A DNA stretch of 41,021 bases from Neobacillus fumarioli NBRC 102428 (GCF_001591485.1 NZ_BCUZ01000016.1:1-41021), one strand, 5' to 3'; positions 23,545-33,080 are shown, counted from the first letter of the stretch. Notes: generated by a model from the sequence alone, not told the origin. Numbers and translations: made by a program.

Positions 23545-26304
23545 TCAACCAGTGTTTCTCAATCCAGCGGAAATTCCGCTGATCGTCAATAGAACCTCTG
23601 TTAATAGTTCTTCATCCGGCTCCTCCTGCTTGCGCAATTCTTTAATTAACTCCACTTGTAAAAAGTTCAGCGGATCGACATATGGATTACGTCTATGCAC
23701 GGAATCTTGAATATTCGGTGTTTGATCCAGCAATTCTTTATCACCAGTTATTTGCAGGAGAATCGCTTTTGTCTTTTCATATTCTTCAAAGATATTTGAA
23801 AAAATCCGATCTGCAATCGATTGATCTTCCACCAATGTTAAATATTCTTTGGCTGTTGTAATATCTGCCTTCATTAACGCCATTTGCAAATTATCAATTG
23901 TTGCTTTAAAGAACGGCCACTGTTCATACATTTGCTGTAAAATCTGCAAATTTTGTCTTCCCTTTTTGGCAAAACTGTCCAAGCCGGTTCCTGCAGCATA
24001 CCAACCCGGAAGAAGCTGACGGCTTTGGGTCCAGGCAAACACCCATGGAATCGCCCGTAAATCTTCAAACCTGCCGCGATTTTTTCGGCTCATTGGTCTT
24101 GATCCAATATTTAATTCACCAAGTTCCCTTAATGGAGTAGCTTGATGAAAATAGGTTAGAAAATCCGGATCTTCAAACACAAGAGATTGATATTTGGCCA
24201 AGGCTACTTTTGAAATTTCCTCCATAGCCTCCTCCCAAATTGTTTCCCTTAAGTGTCCTTGTTCAGCTTCCGTGGAAACATGTGCGGCCGCAAGTAGAAG
24301 GGTAGAGGTTGCCTGCTCCAGGCTGCGATAGGCGATGTCCTCAAGTAAATAACGTGCAGACAGAACCTCACCTTGCTCAGTGATCTTAACGCCTTCACCA
24401 ATAGTTTCTGCTGGTTGCGATAAAATGCTTTTATTTAACGGGCCTCCTCCTCGGCCGAAAGAGCCGCCTCTTCCATGGAAGAATTTAAGACCGATCTCAT
24501 ATTTTTTCGCCATTTCATGTATTTCAATTTGCGCATTATACAGCTTCCAGTTGGCAGTCAATGTTCCGCCATCCTTGCTTCCATCTGAATAGCCCAGCAT
24601 AATTTCCTGCTGGTTACCGCAAATGCGTAAATGCTCACGGTAAACCGGCATGTTAAACAAGGCTTCCATGATTTTTGGACCTGCTGTTAAATCGTCGATT
24701 GTTTCCAGAAGCGGTGCAACATTTAAGTGGCTTTCCAAAGATCCATCCGCATGGAGACGGTAAAGATCAGCTTCTTTCGCTAATACAAGCACCTCTAACA
24801 GATCGCTTGGTGATTTCGTCATACTTACCAAGTAAACTGAAATCGACCGTTTGCCAAACTCTTCGTGTGCTTTTTTAATCATTTGAAATACTTGAATCAT
24901 TTCCTTCGTTTCAGGTGAATATTCTTCATTTGACAATAAAAGCGGCCTCGGATCTTGCAGGATATTTTGCAAAATGTTTGCTTTTTCCTCTTCCGATAGT
25001 TCAGCATAGTTTTCCGAAATTCTTACCTTTCTAAGGATTTCGGTGATGGCTGCCTCATGCTCGCCGCTGTGATTGCGGATATCCAATGTTGCCAAATGAA
25101 AACCAAACAGCTGTACTTGACGGATCAGCTTTTGGATTGTTTTCAGTTCATGTGCTGCCGGATGATGCATCTTCAAGCTTCGTTTAATCATTTCCAAGTC
25201 CGCTAATAACTCATCAGAGGATTTATAGCCTAATTCGGATTTACCGACTAGTTTCACCCGTTCAAGGATCATAGCAAAAGCCCGCCGATATACTTCTTCT
25301 TGAATCGGCCATTTCTTATCATTTGTTAAAAATATATGTTCCTTTTCATCCAGAAATTTTAACAGCTCTTCACTTACTGTAACTCTTGTGATGGAATGGC
25401 TATAACGCTTCATTAAATCTACTAAAACAGATTTATATTTTTTTAACACTAGCCTTCTCTGCCGCTCAAGTGTTTCCCAGGTGATTTGATGGGTTACATT
25501 CGGATTGCCGTCACGGTCGCCGCCAATCCATGAACCAAAACGCAAGAAATTTGGGACTTTCCAAGAAGTATTCGGATAATTTTTCTCCAGGCAATCCGCG
25601 ATTTCCTGGTGGATATCAGGAAGTACATCAAAAAGAGTTTGGTCAAAATAATACAAGCCATTGCGAACTTCATCCATCACAGTTGGTTTATGTTGCCGCA
25701 ATTCATCTGTCTGCCATAAAATCGCCACTTCATTAAATAAGCTCTCTTCGAGTTTCCTTCTTTCCCTGGCAGTTAGTAGTGGATGATCCAGCTTTTGTAG
25801 AATTCCTGCAATCCGCTGCTGCAATTCCAAGATGGAACGCTTTGCGGCCTCAGTCGGATGGGCGGTAATAACCAGTTCAAGAGATAGTGTATTAAGTACT
25901 TCCTGAATCGTTATGTCATCAATTCCATTTTCTTTCAATGAAAGTACGGCACTTTCAATCGAAGCAGGCTGAACAACCGCATCTTCCTGCAGCTGGTACT
26001 GTCTGCGCCGTCTGATTCGGTGGTTTTGTTCTGCCACATTGATTAAATGGAAATACATTGAAAATGCCCGAATCACTTGTTTCCGTATTGGAGGATCTAA
26101 CGCAGCAATTTCTGCTTTTAATCCCTGATAAATCTCTTTGTCGAAATGCTGTCTCAATGTCTTACACATTAGCCGGATTTTCTCAACTTTATTAAATAAT
26201 TCAGGACCGCTATGGTTAACGAGAATTTCCCCCAGCATTTTTCCCAGCAATTTAACGTCCCGGCGTAATGGAAGACTGCTGTCTTTCACTTTTAATTCTG
26301 CCAT
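23545..26304 (-). CDS. ppc: Phosphoenolpyruvate carboxylase
   Basis: Anaplerotic enzyme of 919 residues that carboxylates PEP to oxaloacetate. Signature motifs are VITAHPTEAAKRSIL with the catalytic His, the substrate loop FHGRGGSFGRGGGP, and the C-terminal NTG end that closes over the allosteric/catalytic region. Size matches the family. The frame is open to 26439 but the ATG at 26304 (MAELKVKDSSLPLRRDVK) is chosen: AAGGGAAGGTAGG lies just upstream, while the longer N-terminus is hydrophobic and lacks a ribosome binding site. Stand-alone gene. Many Bacillaceae rely on pyruvate carboxylase, so having ppc is informative but not rare. Confidence 0.97.
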   Translation of the reverse strand: MAELKVKDSSLPLRRDVKLLGKMLGEILVNHSGPELFNKVEKIRLMCKTLRQHFDKEIYQGLKAEIAALDPPIRKQVIRAFSMYFHLINVAEQNHRIRRRRQYQLQEDAVVQPASIESAVLSLKENGIDDITIQEVLNTLSLELVITAHPTEAAKRSILELQQRIAGILQKLDHPLLTARERRKLEESLFNEVAILWQTDELRQHKPTVMDEVRNGLYYFDQTLFDVLPDIHQEIADCLEKNYPNTSWKVPNFLRFGSWIGGDRDGNPNVTHQITWETLERQRRLVLKKYKSVLVDLMKRYSHSITRVTVSEELLKFLDEKEHIFLTNDKKWPIQEEVYRRAFAMILERVKLVGKSELGYKSSDELLADLEMIKRSLKMHHPAAHELKTIQKLIRQVQLFGFHLATLDIRNHSGEHEAAITEILRKVRISENYAELSEEEKANILQNILQDPRPLLLSNEEYSPETKEMIQVFQMIKKAHEEFGKRSISVYLVSMTKSPSDLLEVLVLAKEADLYRLHADGSLESHLNVAPLLETIDDLTAGPKIMEALFNMPVYREHLRICGNQQEIMLGYSDGSKDGGTLTANWKLYNAQIEIHEMAKKYEIGLKFFHGRGGSFGRGGGPLNKSILSQPAETIGEGVKITEQGEVLSARYLLEDIAYRSLEQATSTLLLAAAHVSTEAEQGHLRETIWEEAMEEISKVALAKYQSLVFEDPDFLTYFHQATPLRELGELNIGSRPMSRKNRGRFEDLRAIPWVFAWTQSRQLLPGWYAAGTGLDSFAKKGRQNLQILQQMYEQWPFFKATIDNLQMALMKADITTAKEYLTLVEDQSIADRIFSNIFEEYEKTKAILLQITGDKELLDQTPNIQDSVHRRNPYVDPLNFLQVELIKELRKQEEPDEELLTEVLLTISGISAGLRNTG

Positions 26305-26427
26305 GTTTCCTACCTTCCCTTTACTGAATTTTTTAAATATAAATATAACATATCTTTCCCAAACATGTTCACTATTTAACTTACTTTTTAAAAAAATTAA
26401 TAGATTACAAAAATATGAAACAAAAAG

Positions 26428-26452
26428 AAAACCTACCATAAAGCAGGTTTTC
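26428..26452 (-). terminator. Terminator of the secreted-protein gene
   Basis: On the minus strand GAAAACCTGC pairs with GTAGGTTTTC (one mismatch near the loop) directly after the stop codon and runs into TTTTTG. Confidence 0.75.
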
Positions 26453-27760
26453 TTAAAAAATCTTTTTCAGAAATGCTATAATTTTATCCCAAAAAGATGT
26501 TGGCTGATTTTGATTTGTCCGATAGCTTGAGACAGATGTTTGCGGGTTTAATGCCGTAGTTATCACGTTTGCTGCGGGAGTAGTTACACTTGTGTCTGCA
26601 GATTGTGACGCTGCATCCACTTGTATTTGCGGCGCCGGTTTATCAAATACGAGTACATAAGTTTTCCGGTCGCTGCCTCTTGTGACGACAATTGGGACTG
26701 CCGTATGGGTTTCTGTTAATTGTACTGTATTGCCGGTACCACCATTAATCGTATAGTCTGCACTGCTGTATGTTGTTGTTGGCTTAATGATCACCGATGT
26801 AACATTGCTGGATATTGATAGGTGATAAGTGAACTTATCAGAAGTAAAACTGGAATCCCAAGTACCGTCAGAGACTGTTATAGATGAGAGTGTTGCTGTA
26901 CTTGCTTTTTTGTCAGCACCAGCATTTTGCTGATCATTTATCCCAGTCATTCCAAAACTACTTTTTTGTAAGGCAGCACTTCTGTTTTTTGCGGTGCTTG
27001 ACTCCCTTCCTGCCCATATACCGGTATTTGTCCTGTTTTTTGTACTACTTGAAATACCTTGTGTTGATTCGATCATTTTTCCTGTTGTCGAACCTTTTGA
27101 TATTCCTATTGTCGTTTTGCCATGTGTTTTTCCCTTTGTTGTACCGGTTGTTGATCCTGATGTTATTCCCGTTTTTTTGCCAGTTGATGTTCCCGGCTTT
27201 GTCCCCGATGTTGTTCCGGTCGTTTTTCCTGTCGCTGATCCCGGTGCAGTTCCGGTCGTTGATCCTGTGTTCGTTCCTGTTGTTCCAGCACCTGATGTAT
27301 TTCCAGACGAACCGGAAGTGTTGCTTGGTTTTCTTGTGATCGTTAATGTATACGTATTTGTGGCATTTACTCCATCATCTACAATAATTTGAAATACCAC
27401 AGTATTCCCGGCTGGCAATGAGTATGATCCAACTGATCCGATTTGGGCTGCAGGCTGGCCATTATAAAGAACCTTAATTTTGGCATTAGAATTTTCACTT
27501 TCTGCTTTTAACGTAAAGCTCTGATCTGCCGAGCCGACAACAGCAGAATACCCGCCCCCTTGCGGTGTAAGCTCGGTTCCATTGACTTCTAATTTCGAAA
27601 TTGTATTGGTTTCTTGTTCATTCATTGTGACAATTGAAGTCCCAGATTGAGTGTCCGCCGCCATGGCAGCATCCGGTATAGATGTAACAAGCCCAAAACC
27701 AACTAACGAAGCAGCCGCGATCAGCTTCGTTCCTGTATTTTTTTGAATCTTGGCAAGCAT
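26453..27760 (-). CDS. Secreted protein with two cadherin-like beta domains and a Gly/Thr linker
   Basis: A 435-residue exported protein. Signal peptide at about 1-34 (cleavage near AMAA). The first beta-sandwich, about 52-145, has ISKLEVNGTELTP...YTLTITRKPS; the second, about 286-375, has LSSITVSDGTWDSSF...RKTYVLVFDKP. Both resemble the cadherin-like beta sandwich domain (PF12733 type) seen in surface proteins. Between them lies a low-complexity linker of GTT/GKTTGTT-type repeats, about 146-230. The C-terminus ends in a short amphipathic helix SFWDKIIAFLKKIF. No LPxTG or SLH motif is visible, so anchoring is unclear. The gene is single. GGGTGATGATGG precedes the ATG. Function unknown. Confidence 0.8.
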   Translation of the reverse strand: MLAKIQKNTGTKLIAAASLVGFGLVTSIPDAAMAADTQSGTSIVTMNEQETNTISKLEVNGTELTPQGGGYSAVVGSADQSFTLKAESENSNAKIKVLYNGQPAAQIGSVGSYSLPAGNTVVFQIIVDDGVNATNTYTLTITRKPSNTSGSSGNTSGAGTTGTNTGSTTGTAPGSATGKTTGTTSGTKPGTSTGKKTGITSGSTTGTTKGKTHGKTTIGISKGSTTGKMIESTQGISSSTKNRTNTGIWAGRESSTAKNRSAALQKSSFGMTGINDQQNAGADKKASTATLSSITVSDGTWDSSFTSDKFTYHLSISSNVTSVIIKPTTTYSSADYTINGGTGNTVQLTETHTAVPIVVTRGSDRKTYVLVFDKPAPQIQVDAASQSADTSVTTPAANVITTALNPQTSVSSYRTNQNQPTSFWDKIIAFLKKIF

Positions 27761-27824
27761 CCATCATCACCCGATTTCTAAAATTATGTTTGGACTACTG
27801 TAACATGAGATGCTTAACTTTTGC

Positions 27825-28271
27825 TTAATTTTTTAAAGACAATTCTGCAATTTTGGCTGAAATTGCTAGAGCCATCTCTTCAGCAGATTTTGGAATTGCT
27901 GATTTTAAAAAGGAATTTTTCACAGCTTCCATTTTACCAATGGCATTTACTTCGAGATATCCAGTCAACCTCGTCTTATTTGGATGAATTGCAATTGCTT
28001 CAAAATATCCTTCACCTGAATACTTTTCACTCGTTAAATTAAAACTGACTTTTGTTGGCGGCTGCCATTCTTTTATATTAATCAATAAATTGATCTTTTT
28101 TTTAAAAATGCCGACATCCCCGGCAAATTCCCATATTGACTGGCGTTCATTGATTTTCTCATGATGCAAGTAGCCAGGAACAAGCGGGGCCCAATTGTCC
28201 ATATCATGAACGAAGTCCCAAATATCATTTATTGGAACATCTAGTATAACTTGATGCATACCACTAGGCAT
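27825..28271 (-). CDS. CoxG/SRPBCC-family protein
   Basis: A 148-residue START-like protein. The N-terminal half (HQVILDVPINDIWDFVHDMDNWAPLVPGY) is the typical CoxG pattern, and the GYFEAIAIHPNKTRLTGYLEV strand matches the family. CoxG is named from carbon monoxide dehydrogenase clusters, but no cox genes are here; free-standing SRPBCC proteins bind hydrophobic ligands or membrane surfaces. No signal peptide, so cytosolic. AGAGGG precedes the ATG. Function not predictable beyond fold. Confidence 0.85.
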   Translation of the reverse strand: MPSGMHQVILDVPINDIWDFVHDMDNWAPLVPGYLHHEKINERQSIWEFAGDVGIFKKKINLLINIKEWQPPTKVSFNLTSEKYSGEGYFEAIAIHPNKTRLTGYLEVNAIGKMEAVKNSFLKSAIPKSAEEMALAISAKIAELSLKN

Positions 28272-28300
28272 AGTAGTTTCCCTCTTTTCTTTTCAATATA

Positions 28301-28330
28301 AAAGACCCTCAATTACTTGAAGGCCTTTTT
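28301..28330 (-). terminator. Terminator after ycnI
   Basis: On the minus strand AAAGGCCTTCAA pairs with TTGAGGGTCTTT with two G-T wobbles. It follows ycnI and precedes the coxG-like gene. Confidence 0.6.
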
Positions 28331-28375
28331 CAAAAGTATATGATTGACAATATCGTTTTAGAAGATCCATTCGTT

Positions 28376-28999
28376 TTATTTTTTTCGCAATGAAACAATC
28401 AAAGCAGCGATCGAAAGCAGTAAAGCAATGACAGACACAACAAGCAGAACGGTATAATTTGTGCCTGATTCCGCCGTTTTTGTATCTTTTGCAGTTGCTG
28501 TTTGTGTTTCCTGCTGATTATTTGTCTGAGTTCCCTTGGTTGTTACAATGTTCGTAATGGCATGCGGGGTATCCGACCCTTCATTTCCAGTCCATTCAAC
28601 AATACTTCCGTCTTTATAGAATTGAAAAGCATCCCAGGCAATTTTCCCAGGTTTGTCGGGATTTTTGGCAACAAACGTAAATTGCTGGAATTGCCCAGGC
28701 AGGATCCCTTCACCTGTTGCTGCAAACGTAATCGTCTTTGTCTTTCCACTTTCGTCTTTGACGGAGGAAAATTTCCAGCCAGGCACAGGCTGATAACTTT
28801 CAACTTCCAGACCAGCTGGTACTTTCAAAGTAATTTTTGTCGTCGCTATATTTTTTTCAACCGGCACCTTAACTGTGTACGTTTCCCATGCACTCGCTTT
28901 CGATGTGTTTGGCGTCACAGTTACATGGGCACTGGCTATGCTTGAAAAGAAAAATAAGCAAATCAGTACAGAAATAAAAATAGCAAGCTTTTTTTTCAT
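28376..28999 (-). CDS. ycnI: YcnI-like copper-binding protein (DUF1775)
   Basis: A 207-residue membrane-anchored extracytoplasmic protein. Signal peptide ends at ASA, so the mature protein begins with H25 (HVTVTPN), the N-terminal His that binds Cu(II) in this family; W136 in IVEWTGNEGS is the conserved tryptophan near the site. A Thr/Gln-rich stalk leads to a C-terminal membrane helix (about 183-204) with RKK at the end. AAAGGAG precedes the ATG. It is 18 bases after ycnJ, the Bacillus ycnJI order, so it likely works as a copper chaperone for YcnJ. Confidence 0.92.
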   Translation of the reverse strand: MKKKLAIFISVLICLFFFSSIASAHVTVTPNTSKASAWETYTVKVPVEKNIATTKITLKVPAGLEVESYQPVPGWKFSSVKDESGKTKTITFAATGEGILPGQFQQFTFVAKNPDKPGKIAWDAFQFYKDGSIVEWTGNEGSDTPHAITNIVTTKGTQTNNQQETQTATAKDTKTAESGTNYTVLLVVSVIALLLSIAALIVSLRKK

Positions 29000-29017
29000 A
29001 TGAATACTCCTTTAGTT

Positions 29018-30664
29018 TTATTTGCCGCTAACTCGGCAATAAAAATCAGTGTCAATGCTTTCTAAAGATGTAGTAAGAATATGGACATGGATCTTCCATT
29101 TCCCGGCCATTATAAAATATAAGCCCTTCGTTTGGAATTTCCCTTCATTCGCTTTAGTCAACTGGACAGTATCCTTCTCCATATTCATATCAGTCATAAC
29201 AAAAGTCAAAGATATTTGAGCAATATTCTTTATAGGCTGCCCTTTGGCATCATTTACAGTAACGATAAAAGTATTTTCACCAATAACCTTTGGCGTAACA
29301 TTTAAAGTTATATTGTTCCCGGATACTGTATTGGTTTGCTGAAATGGACCAGTGGATGATGATGCTGGCGGAAGGTTTGCCAATATCACCGTCAGAATCA
29401 GGATTACTGCACCCGTTAACAATTCTCCCCAAAGTGTGGCCCCTAATCCTTTTTCCCGTAATGGTCTTCCTTTGTAAAAATTAATAGCCGCAAAAATAAG
29501 CATTAAAATAAACAAACTAACTTTGCAAAGCAGCACCTTTCCATAGGCTGTTGTAGTCAATGACTGCCAATCAGGTATAAACTGAAATCCAGCATAGATC
29601 CCTGTAGCAGCAATGACAAGCACGAAAATAATTCCCCATTTGTAGAAGCTTTTAACCATTTGTAAAAATATAGGCTTTGTCTCTACGTTCTTTACAAGCG
29701 GCAGAAAGGCAGCAAAACCGATTAAACTTCCGATCCAAACAGATGCAGAAAGCAAATGGATCATATCCATTGGCAAGGTAATCACGTTAGTTGTTTGGGC
29801 AGCAGCGTGGCTCGTAAAAGCTTTCGTAAACAATAAAGATATCCCTAAAACGAAACAACACCATAAAATCAGCTCCCTTGATGACTTCACTATGACTAGA
29901 ATGGAAATCATCAACACGAGAATCACAAGCATGGCTAATTGAATCATCCAGATTCTTCCGAAGTTCGTGCCTGTGATCAACTCTTCGAGCAATGGCAGTT
30001 TCCATACTTCGTGCCAAGGTATGTCTGCTTCAATACTCGCCTGCAGCGGCAAACTGAGCACAATACTTACGAAAAGGAATACTAAACTAATAGGTACAAT
30101 CCTTAAAAAAACCTTTTCGGTATAACGCTTGTGCCTTAGCTTATTTGGCAGCAAAACTAAATAAAAGAAAAGTAATCCAACAATGGCTGCATTGCTAATA
30201 TAATGCAACCAGCGAATAATAATTAGATCTGCTTTTGGTATATAGCCCTTTGTCCCTGTTCGTGTTTCTTTCGTGTCCTGCTTCCCTTTGCGTATTTGAA
30301 AGCGAATAACTCCCTCAACAGGATGTCCATCTGCAGAGACAACCCGCCACTGGACCGTGTATATACCCTTTGGCAAGTTTGGTTTCAGACCTGTCTTTAG
30401 TATAGACGGCCTGTTGGGATCCACCTTTCCATTTTGCAGATCAACCCGATGTCCGGAAGCATCCAATACTTTTATTGAATCAAAGGGAGATTCAATCGAT
30501 TCATCAAATTGAATAACAACCTCTCTTGGAGAATTTGTTAAAATTTCATTATCATATGGAGCGGTCTTTATAATATAGGCATGTGCTGAAAAATGGGATG
30601 GGAATACAGATATCATAACGAATAGGATGATCAACGATATACTGCACTTTCCAAAAATACGCAA
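29018..30664 (-). CDS. ycnJ: YcnJ-like copper importer (CopC-CopD fusion)
   Basis: A 548-residue membrane protein. Signal peptide at 1-27, then a CopC domain (28-125) beginning HAYIIKTAPYDNEILTNSPR with the N-terminal His ligand H28. Next a CopD multi-helix membrane region (about 145-430), and a C-terminal extracytoplasmic beta domain (about 440-548; NNITLNVTPKVIGENTFIV), as in B. subtilis YcnJ. It imports copper. The start is TTG: a full AAAGGAGGTGA lies four bases before it and no ATG is available. The repressor gene ycnK, usually upstream, is absent; the next gene upstream is a nucleotidyltransferase. Confidence 0.93.
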   Translation of the reverse strand: MRIFGKCSISLIILFVMISVFPSHFSAHAYIIKTAPYDNEILTNSPREVVIQFDESIESPFDSIKVLDASGHRVDLQNGKVDPNRPSILKTGLKPNLPKGIYTVQWRVVSADGHPVEGVIRFQIRKGKQDTKETRTGTKGYIPKADLIIIRWLHYISNAAIVGLLFFYLVLLPNKLRHKRYTEKVFLRIVPISLVFLFVSIVLSLPLQASIEADIPWHEVWKLPLLEELITGTNFGRIWMIQLAMLVILVLMISILVIVKSSRELILWCCFVLGISLLFTKAFTSHAAAQTTNVITLPMDMIHLLSASVWIGSLIGFAAFLPLVKNVETKPIFLQMVKSFYKWGIIFVLVIAATGIYAGFQFIPDWQSLTTTAYGKVLLCKVSLFILMLIFAAINFYKGRPLREKGLGATLWGELLTGAVILILTVILANLPPASSSTGPFQQTNTVSGNNITLNVTPKVIGENTFIVTVNDAKGQPIKNIAQISLTFVMTDMNMEKDTVQLTKANEGKFQTKGLYFIMAGKWKIHVHILTTSLESIDTDFYCRVSGK

Positions 30665-30954
30665 ATTTTCACCTCCTTTAAATGGGCAAGCAGGATAATA
30701 GAATTGATAATGATTGCACCAGCCTTAGCTTAACAAACCTAGTTTATATAAACAACACCTTCATCATGCGAGATTGTGAAGATTTCATGAATTTTTTTCT
30801 ATCTCCTTCAAAGAACTAAAGCCACTATTTTATTGAATAGTGGCTTTAGGCTACTTTATTGTCACTAGAACTATGCTTGTGGGTTCTTAATATATGACTA
30901 TTTGACAAAGCCTCATTTCAAACACAATTTGATTGAAGAGGCAGCATTATTTTT
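30665..30954. other. Leader region upstream of ycnJ
   Basis: Holds the strong AAAGGAGGTGA before ycnJ and a perfect 13-bp inverted repeat at 30817-30848 (see separate entry). I cannot pick out a confident promoter or a copper operator. Confidence 0.4.
30817..30848. repeat. Perfect inverted repeat upstream of ycnJ
   Basis: TAAAGCCACTATT and AATAGTGGCTTTA, 13-bp arms, 6-base loop. No long T-run follows on either strand, so it may be a weak terminator of the upstream nucleotidyltransferase gene or a structure in the ycnJ leader. Confidence 0.6.
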
Positions 30955-31728
30955 TTATAGCCAAGCCTCGTGAAGTGTTTCCCTAAACAGATTATCCAGT
31001 TCGGGAGTCATGTCTTCCCCCTTTGTTTCCTTTAATGAGTTTATGTATGTTTGAATCCGCTCAATCTCTTTCTTCACAAAGTCGTTAATGATGGTTCGTT
31101 CAATCTTCAAGTCTAATTCTTCTCCGCTAATTTTTTCCACAATGAGCCTATGAATTGCCTGTTTCAATAAGTTTTCCGGCAGCAGCTTCTCCATTAATAT
31201 ATTGAATTCAACCGGAGGGACTGTACCATGCTGTTCAATCCATTGACAAGCTAAAATCGGACGCAAAACATAAAAGTATTTTTTGATTTTCACATGCTCT
31301 TTTTGCAAAAAGTCTTGATTATTTCTTTTTGCCATTTGTAAATAGTGGTGAAGGGAAGATTTCGGTGAAAATACTTTATTTTGGATTGTTTTCATTTTAC
31401 CCACTAGGGAGTAGGCCTGGTCGTAAATAGTCCTTGAATGAAGCCACTCCATCAAAGGAGGATTGGACTTACGAAAAAGCCTGAGCGCCTTTCTTACATC
31501 CCACCCACTGATATCCAGCTGGTTATTTATCGGTATCTCAATCACATCTCGTTTTTCATCAATGGATAAATACCACTCTTTTTTATGGACATAAAGAAAT
31601 CGGACATCATAATCGCTATCTTTGGATGATAAGCCCCATGCCCTGCTTCCGGCTTCAACGGCATAACAGATTTTCACCTCAAATTCCGTTTCTACTTTTT
31701 TTAATTCTTCCAGGATCCTCTCTCTCAT
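30955..31728 (-). CDS. YcgL/RlaP-type nucleotidyltransferase
   Basis: A 257-residue protein with a DNA-polymerase-beta-like nucleotidyltransferase core: GSRAWGLSSKDSDYDVRF (27-44), with G27-S28 and the metal-binding D39 and D41. The third carboxylate is probably in the DVIEIP or DISGWDV segment. The family is linked to RNA repair (RlaP) in some bacteria and is YcgL-like in Bacillus. The real substrate is unknown. GAGGAGAG lies 6 bases before the ATG. No neighbouring RNA-ligase gene is present. Confidence 0.85.
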   Translation of the reverse strand: MRERILEELKKVETEFEVKICYAVEAGSRAWGLSSKDSDYDVRFLYVHKKEWYLSIDEKRDVIEIPINNQLDISGWDVRKALRLFRKSNPPLMEWLHSRTIYDQAYSLVGKMKTIQNKVFSPKSSLHHYLQMAKRNNQDFLQKEHVKIKKYFYVLRPILACQWIEQHGTVPPVEFNILMEKLLPENLLKQAIHRLIVEKISGEELDLKIERTIINDFVKKEIERIQTYINSLKETKGEDMTPELDNLFRETLHEAWL

Positions 31729-31797
31729 TAGATTCTCTCCTCGTATCCATCCATTGTATTATACCCATTTGCACGGCAAAAACTCGCTTGAAAGGCC

Positions 31798-31830
31798 AAG
31801 AAGCCCTATCCAATGTGGATAGGACTTCTT
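31798..31830 (-). terminator. Terminator of the IDEAL-domain gene
   Basis: AAGAAGCCCTATCCA and TGGATAGGACTTCTT form a 15-bp stem with one mismatch and a 3-base loop, 30 bases past the stop. Confidence 0.75.
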
Positions 31831-31856
31831 ATTAGAAAAAGTCATTTAATTGTCAT

Positions 31857-32051
31857 TTAAGAAATTTTCTTCAATTCTTCTGTTAATTTCAAGAACAATT
31901 CCTTGTTTCCATCCTGTAAGGTTTTGTCGATTTCCTTGAGGATTTTCTCCCGTTTGAACTCAAGTATGATATAATCCAGGAACATCTCAGCAACCAACGA
32001 ATCCGTGTTCTCATTTGAGTGTTGTGGTGAATTAAGCAATTTCTTATCCAT
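31857..32051 (-). CDS. IDEAL-domain small protein
   Basis: A 64-residue protein. The last 40 residues (AEMFLDYIILEFKREKILKE ... DKTLQDGNKELFLKLTEELK) fit the IDEAL domain, a short two-helix module common in Bacillaceae, for example in YpiB. The start is ATG at 32051: AAGGAG lies 9 bases upstream. A TTG three codons earlier is less well placed. IDEAL proteins have unclear, probably regulatory or protein-binding, roles. Confidence 0.85.
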   Translation of the reverse strand: MDKKLLNSPQHSNENTDSLVAEMFLDYIILEFKREKILKEIDKTLQDGNKELFLKLTEELKKIS

Positions 32052-32234
32052 GGAAATCAACTCCTTGCTCTTTTTCTTATTATACTACCCGTTTTCTAAA
32101 AATTCAAACACTTTATTTTGGAAATTACGAAAAAATTTAAAATATAAATATTTTAAGAACCACACTATTCAAGGATCAAGAATTGGGCACATTAAATTCA
32201 TCATTTATGCTTGATGCAGGAAGGATGAGATTTA

Positions 32235-33080
32235 ATGAACCAAAATGTAAAAACCGGTTATAAATCGGTATGTGACATTGATGTTTATTATGAATTTTAT
32301 CCAAACCAAGAAGCTGACAAAACATTTGTATTATTGCATGGTTTTCTTTCTTCCAGCTTTACATTCCGCCATTTAATTTCGTTATTACGGAACGATTTTC
32401 AAATTTTATCCGTAGATCTCCCGCCTTTTGGAAAAAGCGGAAAATGCAGACGCTTTGTGTATTCGTATCAAAATATTGCCCGGATCGTGATTAAACTGAC
32501 AGAATCTTTCGGCTTAAACAAAATGATCTTTATCGGACATTCTATGGGCGGACAGATTGTATTGAATATTATCCATATGATGCCAGAACTTGCAGACAAA
32601 GCGATTCTGCTTTGCAGTTCCTCCTATTTAAGACGGGCTAAGATGCCGCTGATTCTTTCAAGCTATATCCCCTTTTTCCATGTGTGTGTGAAGTATTGGC
32701 TTTCCCGGACGGGCGTGGAAAAGAATCTTCAAGAAACGCTTTATAATCACTCCATTATTAATGATGAAATGATTAAGGGTTATTTGGAGCCATTTTTGCA
32801 GGATGATATTTTTGTGGCTTTGACAAGAATGATCCGCCACCGGGAGGGAGATTTACCATCAACGATCCTCAACAAAATTAAAACCCCATGCCTATTAATC
32901 TGGGGAGATCATGATAAATCGATGCCTCTTTCTGTTGGGGAAAAATTGAGCAGAGATTTAGTCAATTCTGAACTTGTCGTGTTGAAAGAAACAGGTCATG
33001 CGCTGCCGGAAGAACGGCCTCGTGAGGTATATGAATATATAAAAAGTTTTTTAAAGAAATCTCAATCTGTTGCTAATTAA
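32235..33080 (+). CDS. Alpha/beta hydrolase
   Basis: A 281-residue hydrolase. The oxyanion segment is LLHGF (34-38), the nucleophile elbow is GHSMGG with S103, the acid is probably D227 in GDHDKSM, and the base is H255 in GHALPEE. The cap region (about 130-195) is Leu/Ile/Tyr-rich, suiting a hydrophobic ester. No signal peptide. AGGAAGGATGAG-like purines precede the ATG. It stands alone, divergent from the IDEAL gene and convergent with desR. Substrate unknown. Confidence 0.85.
   Translation: MNQNVKTGYKSVCDIDVYYEFYPNQEADKTFVLLHGFLSSSFTFRHLISLLRNDFQILSVDLPPFGKSGKCRRFVYSYQNIARIVIKLTESFGLNKMIFIGHSMGGQIVLNIIHMMPELADKAILLCSSSYLRRAKMPLILSSYIPFFHVCVKYWLSRTGVEKNLQETLYNHSIINDEMIKGYLEPFLQDDIFVALTRMIRHREGDLPSTILNKIKTPCLLIWGDHDKSMPLSVGEKLSRDLVNSELVVLKETGHALPEERPREVYEYIKSFLKKSQSVAN

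Noticed and set aside
26884-27392. Long plus-strand frames opposite the Gly/Thr-rich linker of the secreted protein
   Set aside because: They are antisense shadows produced by the repetitive codons; the minus-strand gene has a signal peptide, ribosome binding site and terminator.
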